Counted from the first letter of the stretch, positions 1 to 7,276 are shown. The stretch is 64,000 nt of DNA from Amphibiibacter pelophylacis (GCF_037688875.1 NZ_JAWDIE010000003.1:1-64000); one strand, 5' to 3'. The notes: generated by a model from the letters alone, not told the origin. Made by a program: numbers and translations.

Positions 1-390
1 TTCAACGACGACATCACCCAGGGCATGGAAGACGCCTGCCGCGAAGAGCTGCTGGCGCTGGGCCTGCTGGAGATCAACATCGAAACGCACAGCGTGCCCG
101 GCGCGCTGGAGATTCCCGTCACGCTGCAGGCCATGGCGATGACCGAAGAGTTCGATGCTTTGATCGCCATCGGCTGCGTCATCCGCGGCGAGACCTACCA
201 CTTCGAGCTGGTCTGCAACGAAAGCGCCAGCGGCGTCACCCGCGTGGCGCTGGACCGCGACATCCCCATCGCCAACGCCATTCTCACCGTCGAAAACGAG
301 GCCCAGGCCTGGGACCGCGTCGAAGCCAAGGCGCGCGACGCTGCCCGTGTCGCGGTCGAGATGATCCACCTGCTCAACCGCCTGGCCTGA
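1..390 (+). CDS. ribH: 6,7-dimethyl-8-ribityllumazine synthase, 3' part
   Basis: The frame is open from base 1, so the N-terminus lies outside the window; 129 residues are visible. Lumazine synthase condenses 5-amino-6-ribitylaminouracil with dihydroxybutanone phosphate, the penultimate step of riboflavin synthesis, in a cytoplasmic oligomer. Family motifs are visible: SVPGALEIPV, the GETYHFE segment with the catalytic His, NESASGV, and IPIANAILTVEN near the C-terminus. It is followed 85 bases later by nusB, a common ribH-nusB pairing. Only the missing first residues and the start are unknown. Confidence 0.95.
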   Translation, partial: FNDDITQGMEDACREELLALGLLEINIETHSVPGALEIPVTLQAMAMTEEFDALIAIGCVIRGETYHFELVCNESASGVTRVALDRDIPIANAILTVENEAQAWDRVEAKARDAARVAVEMIHLLNRLA

Positions 391-475
391 CCGGGCTGGA
401 CGGGCGCTTTTGCCGCTCTTTGCCTGCTTTTTTTCTGCTCTTTCTTCTGCTCTTTGATTTTGGACCTGCCTCCCG

Positions 476-985
476 ATGACCGCTGAATCCGCTGCCCCCA
501 CCCCCTCCGCCCCAACGCGACGCCCGCAGCGCATCAACCGCCGCAGCGCCCGCGAGCTGGCGGTCCAGGGCCTCTACGAATGGCTGCTGACCGGCCAGAG
601 CGCCGCCGCCATCCAGCAGCACGTCATGGGCTGGACCGAGGAGGCGCCCGCCGCCAAGGTCGATACCGTGCACCTGGACGCCCTGATCTCGGGCTGCATC
701 GCCGAAGCGGCGGTGCTGGACGAGCACATCGCGCGCCACATCGACCGCGGCGTGAAAGAGCTCTCGCCCGTCGAGCACGCCATCCTGCTGATCGGCGCTT
801 ACGAGATGGCGCACTGCATCGACATTCCCGTCAAAGTCGTCATCAACGAAGCGGTTGAACTCGCCAAGGCCTTTGGCGGCACCGACGGCCACAAATACGT
901 CAACGGCGTACTCGACAAGATCGCTGGCACACTGCGCGCCGTCGAAGTGGCGCACCTGCGCGGCGCCCGTCCTGCCCGCGACTGA
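476..985 (+). CDS. nusB: transcription antitermination protein NusB
   Basis: 169 residues, somewhat longer than E. coli NusB (139) because of an N-terminal Ala/Pro/Thr-rich extension of about 20 residues. The core opens with RRSARELAVQGLYEWLL and ends with DKIAGTLRAVE. The family feature VKVVINEAVELAKAFGG followed by YVNGVLDKIA is clear. NusB is an all-helical RNA-binding protein that joins NusE (S10) at boxA to permit antitermination in rRNA operons. It lies directly downstream of ribH, as in many proteobacteria. The ATG at 476 is the first in frame; no strong Shine-Dalgarno sequence is visible. Confidence 0.95.
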   Translation: MTAESAAPTPSAPTRRPQRINRRSARELAVQGLYEWLLTGQSAAAIQQHVMGWTEEAPAAKVDTVHLDALISGCIAEAAVLDEHIARHIDRGVKELSPVEHAILLIGAYEMAHCIDIPVKVVINEAVELAKAFGGTDGHKYVNGVLDKIAGTLRAVEVAHLRGARPARD

Positions 986-1010
986 CGGCGGTTCAGAAAC
1001 AGTTCGTCAC

Positions 1011-1040
1011 AAAACAATCTATTGACTGATAGATTGTTTT
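1011..1040. promoter_or_regulatory. perfect palindromic operator of the sulfur operon
   Basis: Inverted repeat with 12-base arms AAAACAATCTAT (1011-1022) and ATAGATTGTTTT (1029-1040), perfectly complementary around a 6-base spacer. It covers a good -35 element, TTGACT at 1022-1027; a -10-like TAAATT sits 17 bases further on at 1045-1050. The ArsR-family gene begins at 1077. A palindrome over the -35 of its own gene is the usual layout for autorepression. That the bound protein is the adjacent BigR-like regulator is inference. Confidence 0.8.
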
Positions 1041-1050
1041 ATCCTAAATT
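1022..1050 (+). promoter_or_regulatory. sigma-70 promoter of the bigR-like operon
   Basis: -35 TTGACT (1022-1027), 17-base spacer, -10 TAAATT (1045-1050, 4 of 6 to consensus). The predicted transcription start lies about 20 bases ahead of the ATG at 1077, with a GGAG Shine-Dalgarno sequence in between (near 1067). The -35 is embedded in the palindrome at 1011-1040. Confidence 0.6.
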
Positions 1051-1076
1051 GACGGCTCCACACCCCGGAGCCTGTC

Positions 1077-1406
1077 ATGGACACCGCCCTCGCCCCCCCC
1101 AGCCTTGAGCAGATGCGCCAGTCGGCCGACCGCGCCTGCCGGCTCATGAAAGCCCTCTCCAACCCCGACCGGCTGCTGCTGCTGTGCCAGCTGGCCCAGG
1201 GCGAAGCCTGCGTCAGCGATCTGGAGCAGCGCGTCGGCGTCAGCCAGCCCACGCTGTCTCAGCAGCTCGCCGTGCTGCGCGAAGAAGGCCTGGTCAGCAC
1301 CCGGCGCGAGGGCAAAAACATCCACTACAGCCTGAGCAGCGCCGCCGTGCAGGACGTGATGGCGGTGCTCTACGCGCACTTCTGCAGTGGCGGGGCCGCA
1401 TCATGA
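1077..1406 (+). CDS. ArsR-family repressor, BigR/YgaV/SqrR-like sulfane-sulfur sensor
   Basis: 109 residues; a winged-helix ArsR fold with the recognition helix in VGVSQPTLSQQLAVLREEG (residues 53-71) and the wing in STRREGKNIHYSL. It lacks the ELCVCDL metal site of ArsR/SmtB, but has two cysteines, Cys45 (GEACVSDLE) and Cys103 (HFCSG), spaced like the redox pair of BigR, SqrR and YgaV. In those proteins the pair forms a disulfide or polysulfide bridge and releases DNA when hydrogen sulfide or persulfide is high. The downstream genes (YeeE/YedE halves, DUF202, rhodanese) fit that regulon. The gene stop overlaps the next start (ATGA at 1403). The inducer is inferred. Confidence 0.8.
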   Translation: MDTALAPPSLEQMRQSADRACRLMKALSNPDRLLLLCQLAQGEACVSDLEQRVGVSQPTLSQQLAVLREEGLVSTRREGKNIHYSLSSAAVQDVMAVLYAHFCSGGAAS

Positions 1407-1831
1407 CGCTGGACGGCGCGCACTTCACCCCGCTGGCCGCGCTGGCCGGGGGCGCCCTGCTGGGGCTGGCCGCCGTGATCCTGCTGCTGGGCCTGGGGCG
1501 CATCATGGGCATCAGCGGCATCGCGGGAGCTCTGCTGCGACGCGGCCAGCGCGAGCCCTGGCGCATCGCCTTTGTGCTGGGCCTGGTGGCCGCCCCTGCC
1601 GTGGCTGCGCTGACGGGCCTGGAGCTGACAGCGCGCATCGACGCGGGCTGGAGCGCGGTGGTCCTGGCCGGTCTGCTGGTCGGCGTGGGCACGCGCTACG
1701 GTTCGGGCTGCACCAGCGGGCACGGGGTCTGCGGCCTGTCGCGCCAGTCGCCGCGCTCCATCGCCGCGACAGCCGCTTTCATGGCGGCGGGCTTTGTCAC
1801 CGTTTATCTGCTGCGCCACGCGGGAGTCTGA
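1403..1831 (+). CDS. YeeE/YedE-family membrane protein, first half (thiosulfate/sulfur transport)
   Basis: 142 residues, with membrane segments at about residues 10-35, 55-72, 85-100 and 118-137. The family signature RYGSGCTSGHGVCGLSR at residues 98-114 carries Cys103 and Cys110, the type of cysteines shown to pass thiosulfate in fused YeeE transporters. This is the half-length form that works with a second small YeeE protein encoded next to it. The ATG at 1403 overlaps the upstream stop; the open frame extends further upstream but only inside the repressor gene. The exact sulfur substrate is not proven. Confidence 0.85.
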   Translation: MTLDGAHFTPLAALAGGALLGLAAVILLLGLGRIMGISGIAGALLRRGQREPWRIAFVLGLVAAPAVAALTGLELTARIDAGWSAVVLAGLLVGVGTRYGSGCTSGHGVCGLSRQSPRSIAATAAFMAAGFVTVYLLRHAGV

Positions 1832-1833
1832 TC

Positions 1834-2301
1834 ATGTCTGACACGGCCGTCGCCCGACGCGCGGGCATCGAGGTCGCCGCACCCGCCGCACTGGCTTTCG
1901 CCGTCGGCCTGCTGGCCGGTCTGGGCCTGATCCTGTCGGGCATGACAGATCCTGGCAAAGTGATCGGGTTTCTGGATCTGGCCGGTCTGTGGGATCCTTC
2001 GCTGGCGCTGGTCATGGGCGGCGCCATCGCCGTCGCACTGCCGGGCTTTGCCTGGGCCCGCCGCCGGGGCCGCACCTGGCTGGGTCAGCCTTTGACACTG
2101 CCTGCGGCCGGGCGCATCGACCGGCGCCTGGTGCTGGGCAGCCTGACATTTGGTGCGGGCTGGGGCCTGGCCGGGTTCTGCCCGGGGCCGGCGCTGGTTT
2201 CGGTGGCCGCCGGGCAGCCCAAGGCCGCCGTCTTTGTTCTGGCCATGCTGGCGGGCATGGCGGTGTACGAGTGTCTGGAGTCGCATGTCTTTTCTCGATG
2301 A
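1834..2301 (+). CDS. YeeE/YedE-family membrane protein, second half (DUF6691-like)
   Basis: 155 residues with about four hydrophobic segments (roughly 15-35, 55-72, 98-120, 128-146). It carries the partner signature GAGWGLAGFCPGPALV with Cys116, and LILSGMTDPGKVIGFLDL near the N-terminus, both typical of the second of two split YeeE/YedE subunits. Two bases separate it from the first half, so the two are surely co-translated. Together they should equal one full YeeE-type transporter importing thiosulfate or a related sulfur species. Confidence 0.85.
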   Translation: MSDTAVARRAGIEVAAPAALAFAVGLLAGLGLILSGMTDPGKVIGFLDLAGLWDPSLALVMGGAIAVALPGFAWARRRGRTWLGQPLTLPAAGRIDRRLVLGSLTFGAGWGLAGFCPGPALVSVAAGQPKAAVFVLAMLAGMAVYECLESHVFSR

Positions 2302-2650
2302 TCCCCGCGTTCTCTTTGCCGCCGAGCGCACGCTGATGGCCTGGAACCGCACGGCGCTGGCGCTGATCGGTTTTGGCTTCGGCATCGAGCGCTTCGGCCT
2401 TTTTCTGGGCATGCTGGGTGCGCACGGCTCGGCCAGCGCGCAGCAGGGCGTGTCGCTGTGGATGGGCGTGGCCTTTGTGCTGCTGGGCATCGTGGCGCTG
2501 ATGGTCGCGGCGCGCCAGTACCTGTGCGCGCTGCGCACGCTGGGCGATAAGGAAATCCCGCCCGGTTACTGGCCGCGCTCGGCGCTGCTGCTCAACGGCG
2601 CCGTCGCGCTGATGGGCCTGGCGTTGCTGGTCTTCATGCTGCGGCTGTGA
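2285..2650 (+). CDS. DUF202 (YidH-like) inner-membrane protein
   Basis: 121 residues. The DUF202 signature DPRVLFAAERTLMAWNRTALALIGFGFGIERF fills the N-terminus and is followed by three predicted membrane segments (about 24-46, 58-76, 98-119). The ATG at 2285 lies 17 bases inside the end of the second YeeE gene. DUF202 proteins have no established biochemical activity. The tight overlap with sulfur-transport genes and a downstream rhodanese suggests a role in the same membrane sulfur process, but that is inference. Confidence 0.8.
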   Translation: MSFLDDPRVLFAAERTLMAWNRTALALIGFGFGIERFGLFLGMLGAHGSASAQQGVSLWMGVAFVLLGIVALMVAARQYLCALRTLGDKEIPPGYWPRSALLLNGAVALMGLALLVFMLRL

Positions 2651-2687
2651 GCCGCCGCACCCCGCTTTTCAACCCGAAGGACACGCC

Positions 2688-3068
2688 ATGAAAACCGCCC
2701 TTGATCTGGTCGCCCAGGCCAAAACCCGCATCCGCGAGATCAGCGTCAGCGAGGCGCCAGACGCGCTGCGCGCCGCCGACGTGATCCTGGATGTCCGCGA
2801 AGCCGACGAATACGCCGCAGGTCACCTGCCCGGCGCGATCCTCGTGCCGCGCGGCGTGCTGGAGTTCCGCCTGAGCGCCACGCCCGAACTGTCGCGCCGC
2901 GATCTGGCCATCATGCTGTACTGCAAGACCAGCGGCCGTGCTGCGCTGGCCGCCTGCGCCCTGCAGGACATGGGCTACCTGAACGTCAGCTCCATCGCGG
3001 GCGGTTTTGACGCCTGGGCGGCTGCGGGGCAGGATGTGGTGAAGCCGCAGTGCGCAGGTTTGGGGTGA
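2688..3068 (+). CDS. single-domain rhodanese (sulfurtransferase)
   Basis: 126 residues, one rhodanese domain and no signal peptide, so cytoplasmic. The catalytic cysteine is Cys79 in the loop CKTSGR after the strand LAIMLY; the usual VILDVREADEYAAGHLPGAI segment is at residues 32-51 and the C-terminal GGFDAW element is present. Such enzymes carry persulfide sulfur, for example from thiosulfate to thiols or cyanide. A Shine-Dalgarno GAAGGA lies 8 bases before the ATG. It closes the sulfur operon and converges on hemL with only 7 bases between the stops. Confidence 0.9.
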   Translation: MKTALDLVAQAKTRIREISVSEAPDALRAADVILDVREADEYAAGHLPGAILVPRGVLEFRLSATPELSRRDLAIMLYCKTSGRAALAACALQDMGYLNVSSIAGGFDAWAAAGQDVVKPQCAGLG

Positions 3069-3075
3069 TGCGGGC

Positions 3076-4416
3076 TCAGCCCCCCAGCACCTCAGCCACC
3101 GCCGCCACGGTGGCGTCGATGTCGGCGTCGCTGTGCGCGGCGCTGACAAAACCGGCTTCGTAGAAGGCGGGCGCAAAGTAAACGCCGCGATCCAGCGCGC
3201 CGTGGAAGAGGCGGTTGAAGGCCTGGGTGTCGGTGCGCATGACGCTGGCGTAGTCCTGGGGCAGTTGGTCCAGCAGGAAGAAGCCAAACATGCCGCCTTC
3301 GCTGTCGGCGCTGAAAGGCACTCCGGCCGCCTGGGCCACGCCGCGCAGGCCATCGACCAGACGCTGTGTGCGGGCCGACAGGGCCTCGTAAAAGCCCGGC
3401 GCGCTGATCTGTGCCAGCGTGGCCAGCCCGCAGGCCGTAGCCACCGGGTTGCCGGACAGCGTCCCGGCCTGGTAGACCGGACCCAGCGGCGCCAGGTGGC
3501 GCATGATCTCGCGCGGCGCGGCCAGCGCGGCCAGCGGCATGCCGCCGCCGATGACCTTGCCCAGCACGGTGATGTCGGCGGCGAAGCCGGGGATGTCGCG
3601 GGCGTAGAGGCTTTGCGCGCCGCCCAGGGCAACGCGGAAACCCGTCATCACTTCGTCGATCACCAGCAGCGCGCCATGCTGCGTGCTCAGGGCGCGCGCC
3701 TGCGCCATGAACTCGCGGCTGGCGCGCACGAAGTTCATGTTGCCCGCGATGGGCTCCATCATGACCGCTGCGATGGCGTCGCCGTGGCGGGCGAACACGT
3801 CGGCCAGCGCCTGGCAGTCGTTGTAGGGCAGCACCAGCGTGTGCTGCACCACCTCGGGCGGCACCCCGGCGCTGGTGGGCGCGGGGGCGCTGGCGCCCTG
3901 CCCGCTGGCCAGCGCCCCGGCGACCAGGCCCGATCCGGCCTTGACCAGCAGCGCGTCGGCGTGGCCGTGGTAGCAGCCCTCGAACTTGACGATGTAAGAG
4001 CGCCCCGTCGCGCCGCGCGCCAGGCGGATCGCCGTCATGGCCGCTTCGGTGCCCGAGTTCACCAGGCGCACCTGCTCCATGCCGGGCAGCAGCGCGACCA
4101 GCGCTTCGGCCAGTTCGACCTCGCGCTCGGTCGGGGCGCCGAAGGACAGCGCCTCGCGCGCCGCCGATTCAACGGCCGCCAGCACCGCCGGGTGGCCGTG
4201 GCCCAGGATCATCGGGCCCCAGGAGCCGATGTAGTCGATGTAGCACTGGCCATCGGCGTCCCACAGGTAAGCGCCTTGTGCGCGGGCCATGAAGCGCGGC
4301 GTGCCGCCCACGGCGCGGAAGGCGCGCACGGGCGAATTCACGCCGCCGGGGATCACGGCCTGGGCGCGTTCAAAAAGGGCACGGCTGCGCGGGGATGAAT
4401 CGTTCATGTCAGTCAT
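3076..4416 (-). CDS. hemL: glutamate-1-semialdehyde 2,1-aminomutase
   Basis: 446 residues. This PLP enzyme converts glutamate-1-semialdehyde to 5-aminolevulinate in the C5 pathway of tetrapyrrole synthesis. The PLP lysine is K287 in LGKVIGGGMPLAA; LVIDEVMTGFRVALGGAQ precedes it and VNSGTEAAMTAIRLARGATGR binds the phosphate. The N-terminal FERAQAVIPGGVNSPVRAF is diagnostic for HemL among class III aminotransferases. It follows the ThiD-like gene on the same strand with an 18-base gap. Confidence 0.97.
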   Translation of the reverse strand: MTDMNDSSPRSRALFERAQAVIPGGVNSPVRAFRAVGGTPRFMARAQGAYLWDADGQCYIDYIGSWGPMILGHGHPAVLAAVESAAREALSFGAPTEREVELAEALVALLPGMEQVRLVNSGTEAAMTAIRLARGATGRSYIVKFEGCYHGHADALLVKAGSGLVAGALASGQGASAPAPTSAGVPPEVVQHTLVLPYNDCQALADVFARHGDAIAAVMMEPIAGNMNFVRASREFMAQARALSTQHGALLVIDEVMTGFRVALGGAQSLYARDIPGFAADITVLGKVIGGGMPLAALAAPREIMRHLAPLGPVYQAGTLSGNPVATACGLATLAQISAPGFYEALSARTQRLVDGLRGVAQAAGVPFSADSEGGMFGFFLLDQLPQDYASVMRTDTQAFNRLFHGALDRGVYFAPAFYEAGFVSAAHSDADIDATVAAVAEVLGG

Positions 4417-4434
4417 TCGGCAAAGGAAATGGGA

Positions 4435-5469
4435 TCAGTGCAGCCGCTTGGCTTTCTGGCGGCGCAGGGCCAGGTCGGCGTCGCTGACGTCGCCCTCGCT
4501 GGGCTCGCCCTCGGCTTCCAGCGGCATTTCGCCGGGCTCGCCCTCGTCGTCGGGCGGAACGGCCCAGAAAAAGCGGTCGGGAATCGCTGAGCCCATGCCC
4601 AGGCGGTAGCCGGTTTCCAGGCTCTGGTCGAGGAACTGCAGGGATTCGCTGACCGCTTCGTTGGGGTCGGTGCCCGACGCCAGCAGCGTGGCCACGGCCG
4701 CACCCAGCGTGTCGCCGGTGCCGATGAAATTCATGTCGATGCGCTCGAACTGCTCGCGCACGCCGTGCTCGACCTGCCCGTCCGCATTGACCGACAGCAG
4801 CACGTTGTCGATGAAGCTGCCGCCCCCGGCCGCGTGCGCACCCGACGCCAGGCCCGTCACCAGCAGGCGGCTGGCGCCCATGCGGTGCGCCTGCAGCGCC
4901 AGTTCGGACGGCGTGGGCAGCTGGCCACTGGCGGGCGCGGCCTGGCCGGGTTCGGCCAGAAACTGCGTCAGCACCTCGTGCGAGCCCGACAGCAGCGCGG
5001 CGCGCGGGATCAGGTGCTCGCGCACGGCGCTGATGTAGCCGTTGGTGGTGTCTTCTTCCCAGCCCAGCACTTCGGGCAGGTAGACGACCAGCGGGATGTC
5101 GGGGTATTCGGCGATCAGCTCGGAGACGCCGCGTACGACCTCGGGCGAGCCCAGGAAACCGGCCTTGAAGCCGCTGATGTCCATGTCGCGCAGCAGCATG
5201 CGCGCCTGCGCCACGACCATCTCCGGGTCCAGCACCAGGTGGCCCAGCACCTCGGTGGTGTCACGCACCCAGATGCAGCTGACCACCGGGCAGGCATGGC
5301 CGCCCATGGCGCTGATGGTGGCCACATCGGCCGCCAGGCCGCCTGCGCCGCTGGGGTCCTGGCCGTTGAAGGTGATGACGCACACCGGCGCCGGCAGTCC
5401 GGATTCGCCCTCGTCGCCTTCGGCGTCGGTTTCGGGGGGAAGGCCCAGGGGGTCATTGCTTGGCGTCAT
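4435..5469 (-). CDS. ThiD-like phosphomethylpyrimidine kinase family protein
   Basis: 344 residues, longer than usual ThiD (about 270): an acidic N-terminal lead of ~25 residues and an acidic C-terminal tail (EGEPGEMPLEAEGEPSEGD) are added to a ribokinase-type core. ITFNGQDPSGAGGLAADVATISAMGG (33-58) is the substrate-binding segment of the HMP-P kinase family. The nucleotide and anion-hole motif reads GTGDTLGAA, with Asp253 where canonical ThiD has Cys. The start is the ATG at 5469; the frame stays open upstream but crosses the divergent promoter. It sits between hemL and a divergent rubredoxin. Whether it still acts in thiamine synthesis is open. Confidence 0.8.
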   Translation of the reverse strand: MTPSNDPLGLPPETDAEGDEGESGLPAPVCVITFNGQDPSGAGGLAADVATISAMGGHACPVVSCIWVRDTTEVLGHLVLDPEMVVAQARMLLRDMDISGFKAGFLGSPEVVRGVSELIAEYPDIPLVVYLPEVLGWEEDTTNGYISAVREHLIPRAALLSGSHEVLTQFLAEPGQAAPASGQLPTPSELALQAHRMGASRLLVTGLASGAHAAGGGSFIDNVLLSVNADGQVEHGVREQFERIDMNFIGTGDTLGAAVATLLASGTDPNEAVSESLQFLDQSLETGYRLGMGSAIPDRFFWAVPPDDEGEPGEMPLEAEGEPSEGDVSDADLALRRQKAKRLH

Positions 5470-5509
5470 ATGCTTTCCTGAGGCCGGATCAGTGCAAAGA
5501 CCCGGCGAG

Positions 5510-5536
5510 CTACAATTCACGATTCCGCCATTGTAG
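5510..5536. promoter_or_regulatory. inverted repeat in the divergent ThiD-like / rubredoxin spacer
   Basis: CTACAAT (5510-5516) and ATTGTAG (5530-5536) are complementary with 13 bases between. Each arm reads TACAAT in one direction, so they could be two opposed -10 boxes for the divergent genes, or one operator. No good -35 is visible for either, so this is tentative. Confidence 0.35.
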
Positions 5537-5576
5537 TGAACTCGCCGGACCCGTCCGGCCCAAGAAGGAAGACGAG

Positions 5577-5750
5577 ATGCCTCAAGCCCAAACCTGGATG
5601 TGCCTGATCTGCGGCTGGATTTATGACGAAGCCACCGGCGATCCGGAACACGGCATAGCCCCGGGCACCGCCTGGGCCGACGTGGACGCCAACTGGACCT
5701 GCCCGGAATGCGCCGCCCGCAAGGACGATTTCGAAATGGTTCCGCTTTGA
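5577..5750 (+). CDS. rubredoxin
   Basis: 57 residues, a complete small rubredoxin. Its iron ligands are Cys9 and Cys12 (MCLICGWIYDE) and Cys42 and Cys45 (CPECAARKDDF). The core sequence DPEHGIAPGTAW is typical of the family that serves alkane hydroxylases and other one-electron acceptors. The ATG at 5577 is preceded by AAGGAAGA. It is divergent from the ThiD-like gene and followed by a diguanylate cyclase. Its redox partner is not encoded nearby. Confidence 0.95.
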   Translation: MPQAQTWMCLICGWIYDEATGDPEHGIAPGTAWADVDANWTCPECAARKDDFEMVPL

Positions 5751-5785
5751 GCGGAGCCTGACGGACCGCGCACCGGGCGCCGAGC

Positions 5786-6919
5786 GTGACCGCGCCTCCC
5801 CGCCGACTGAGCGAACAGCTCGCTGACCTGGCTGCCCTGCGCGATTTCGACGCGCTGGATCTGGGGCTGGTGGGCATTGTCCAGCGGCAGTGGCCGGTGC
5901 AGCGCCTGGCCCTGATCGAGCGCTCGGGCCAGCGCTGGCTGCTGCGCTTTCTGCTCGATGAAGGCAGTGTCGAGGCCGGCCCGGAACCGCTCTGGGTCGA
6001 TCACGACCGCCTGCCCCCGCTGGCCGCCCTGCCCCTGCACGAGCAGGCGCTGAGCGACGGCCTGCGCATCACACGCGCCTGGGCTCTGCCCGAGGACCGG
6101 GAAGGCCCGGAAAGCCCCAGCGGCCAGTTCATCCTGCTGCCGCTGTCCAATGCCGGGCGCGATGGCGCGGTGCTGGAGGTGATCACCCACCAGCCCCTGG
6201 ACGAGGCCCAGCTGGCCACGCTGCACGATGTGTTCCGTCTGGGCAACCACCTGCGCAGCCTGCTGGTCTGGGGCCAGCAGGACACGCTGACCGGGCTGCT
6301 GATCCGCAAAAGCTTCGACGAATCCTTCTACAAGGTCGCCGTGGCGCCGCGGCCGCAGGGCCGCTGTGCGCTGGGCTACATCGCCCGTCTGCCGGTGCCC
6401 AGCCAGACCAGCGCCTGCGAGCTCTTCACCCACCAGTACGCCGACCTGCGCCGCCAGGAGGCCCAGACGCTGGACGAGGCCTGGGGCTACTGGCTGGCGG
6501 TGGTGGACATCGACCACTTCAAGCGCGTCAACGACACCTGGGGCCACGTCATCGGCGACGAGGTGCTGCTGCACATGGCGCGGCTGATGCGCCAGTCGCT
6601 GCGCCACATGGATCTGCTCTACCGCTTCGGCGGCGAGGAGTTCGTCCTGCTGCTGCGCTGCGCCGACGAGGCGGGCGCCACGCAGGCGCTGGAGCGGCTG
6701 CGCGAGCAGGTCGGCCAGTTCGCTTTTCCGCGTGCAGGCCACATCACCGTCAGCATCGGTTACACGCGCATCCGCACCAGCGATTCGCCCACCAGCGCCT
6801 TCGAGCGCGCCGACCAGGCCGTCTACACCGCCAAGCACGAGGGACGCAACCGCATCTGCGCCGCCGACACGCACAGCCGCCAGGACGATGCAGTCAGTGG
6901 CGGCGTCGATCTGTTCTGA
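5786..6919 (+). CDS. diguanylate cyclase (GGDEF domain)
   Basis: 377 residues, GTG start. The C-terminal ~160 residues form a GGDEF domain: DIDHFKRVNDTWGHVIGDEVL, then the active-site GGEEF at about residues 282-286. An RHMD sequence lies five residues upstream and matches the RxxD inhibitory (I) site, so product inhibition by c-di-GMP is likely. The domain ends with the usual ADQAVYTAKHEGRNRI. The N-terminal ~190 residues have no membrane segment and no domain I can name, though their pattern could be GAF-like. It makes c-di-GMP from two GTP in the cytoplasm. No strong ribosome-binding site precedes the GTG. Confidence 0.88.
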   Translation: MTAPPRRLSEQLADLAALRDFDALDLGLVGIVQRQWPVQRLALIERSGQRWLLRFLLDEGSVEAGPEPLWVDHDRLPPLAALPLHEQALSDGLRITRAWALPEDREGPESPSGQFILLPLSNAGRDGAVLEVITHQPLDEAQLATLHDVFRLGNHLRSLLVWGQQDTLTGLLIRKSFDESFYKVAVAPRPQGRCALGYIARLPVPSQTSACELFTHQYADLRRQEAQTLDEAWGYWLAVVDIDHFKRVNDTWGHVIGDEVLLHMARLMRQSLRHMDLLYRFGGEEFVLLLRCADEAGATQALERLREQVGQFAFPRAGHITVSIGYTRIRTSDSPTSAFERADQAVYTAKHEGRNRICAADTHSRQDDAVSGGVDLF

Positions 6920-6937
6920 CGCGACGGGGGCTTTCCC

Positions 6938-6943
6938 TATAAT
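6938..6943 (+). promoter_or_regulatory. -10 element ahead of the cobalamin riboswitch
   Basis: A perfect TATAAT lies just before the riboswitch (predicted start near 6950). The best -35 at 17 bases' distance is TCTGAC (6915-6920), which overlaps the stop codon of the diguanylate cyclase gene. Confidence 0.6.
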
Positions 6944-6949
6944 GCGCCC

Positions 6950-7193
6950 GTTGGTGCCGTCCTGGCTTTACGGTCAGGACAGTTCAACGGGAATCAGGAG
7001 GATGCGCGCGGGGGTCACTCGACCCCGCCCGCACTGACCTGAGCTGCCCCCGCAACGGTAAGCAGACGGCCCGCCACCCCCGGCAGGCCAGTGCGTGACA
7101 CGCAGCCACTGGACGACACGGCCCCGGTTTTCAGGGGCTGCACGGTCTGGGAAGGCGTCGCGCACCGTGCTGTCAGCCCGGATACCGGCCAAC
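6950..7193 (+). ncRNA. cobalamin (B12) riboswitch
   Basis: The conserved core GCTGCCCCCGCAACGGTAA is at 7043-7061 and the B12-box sequence GTCAGCCCGGATACCGGCC at 7172-7190. The closing P1 helix can be drawn: GTTGG and CCG at 6950-6959 pair with CGG and CCAAC at 7186-7193. It heads the btuB-btuF-btuC-btuD operon. Adenosylcobalamin binding is expected to shut off expression. The region 6920-7276 holds no gene besides this element. Confidence 0.93.
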
Positions 7194-7226
7194 AGGGTGG
7201 CCTGGCGCTTCGTGCCGGGCTGTAAG

Positions 7227-7256
7227 GCGCCCGGCTGCGGGGAACCGGCCGGGCGC
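7227..7256 (+). promoter_or_regulatory. GC-rich hairpin between riboswitch and btuB start (expression platform)
   Basis: GCGCCCGGC (7227-7235) and GCCGGGCGC (7248-7256) form a perfect 9-bp stem with a 12-base loop, ending 20 bases before the btuB ATG. There is no U-tract after it, so translational control or Rho-dependent termination fits better than intrinsic termination. Confidence 0.6.
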
Positions 7257-7276
7257 GCTGCTTGACTGTCCATTCC

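Noticed and set aside
6920..7276. Short open frames crossing the riboswitch on both strands
   Set aside because: The region is explained by the conserved cobalamin riboswitch; the frames have no motif or start signals.
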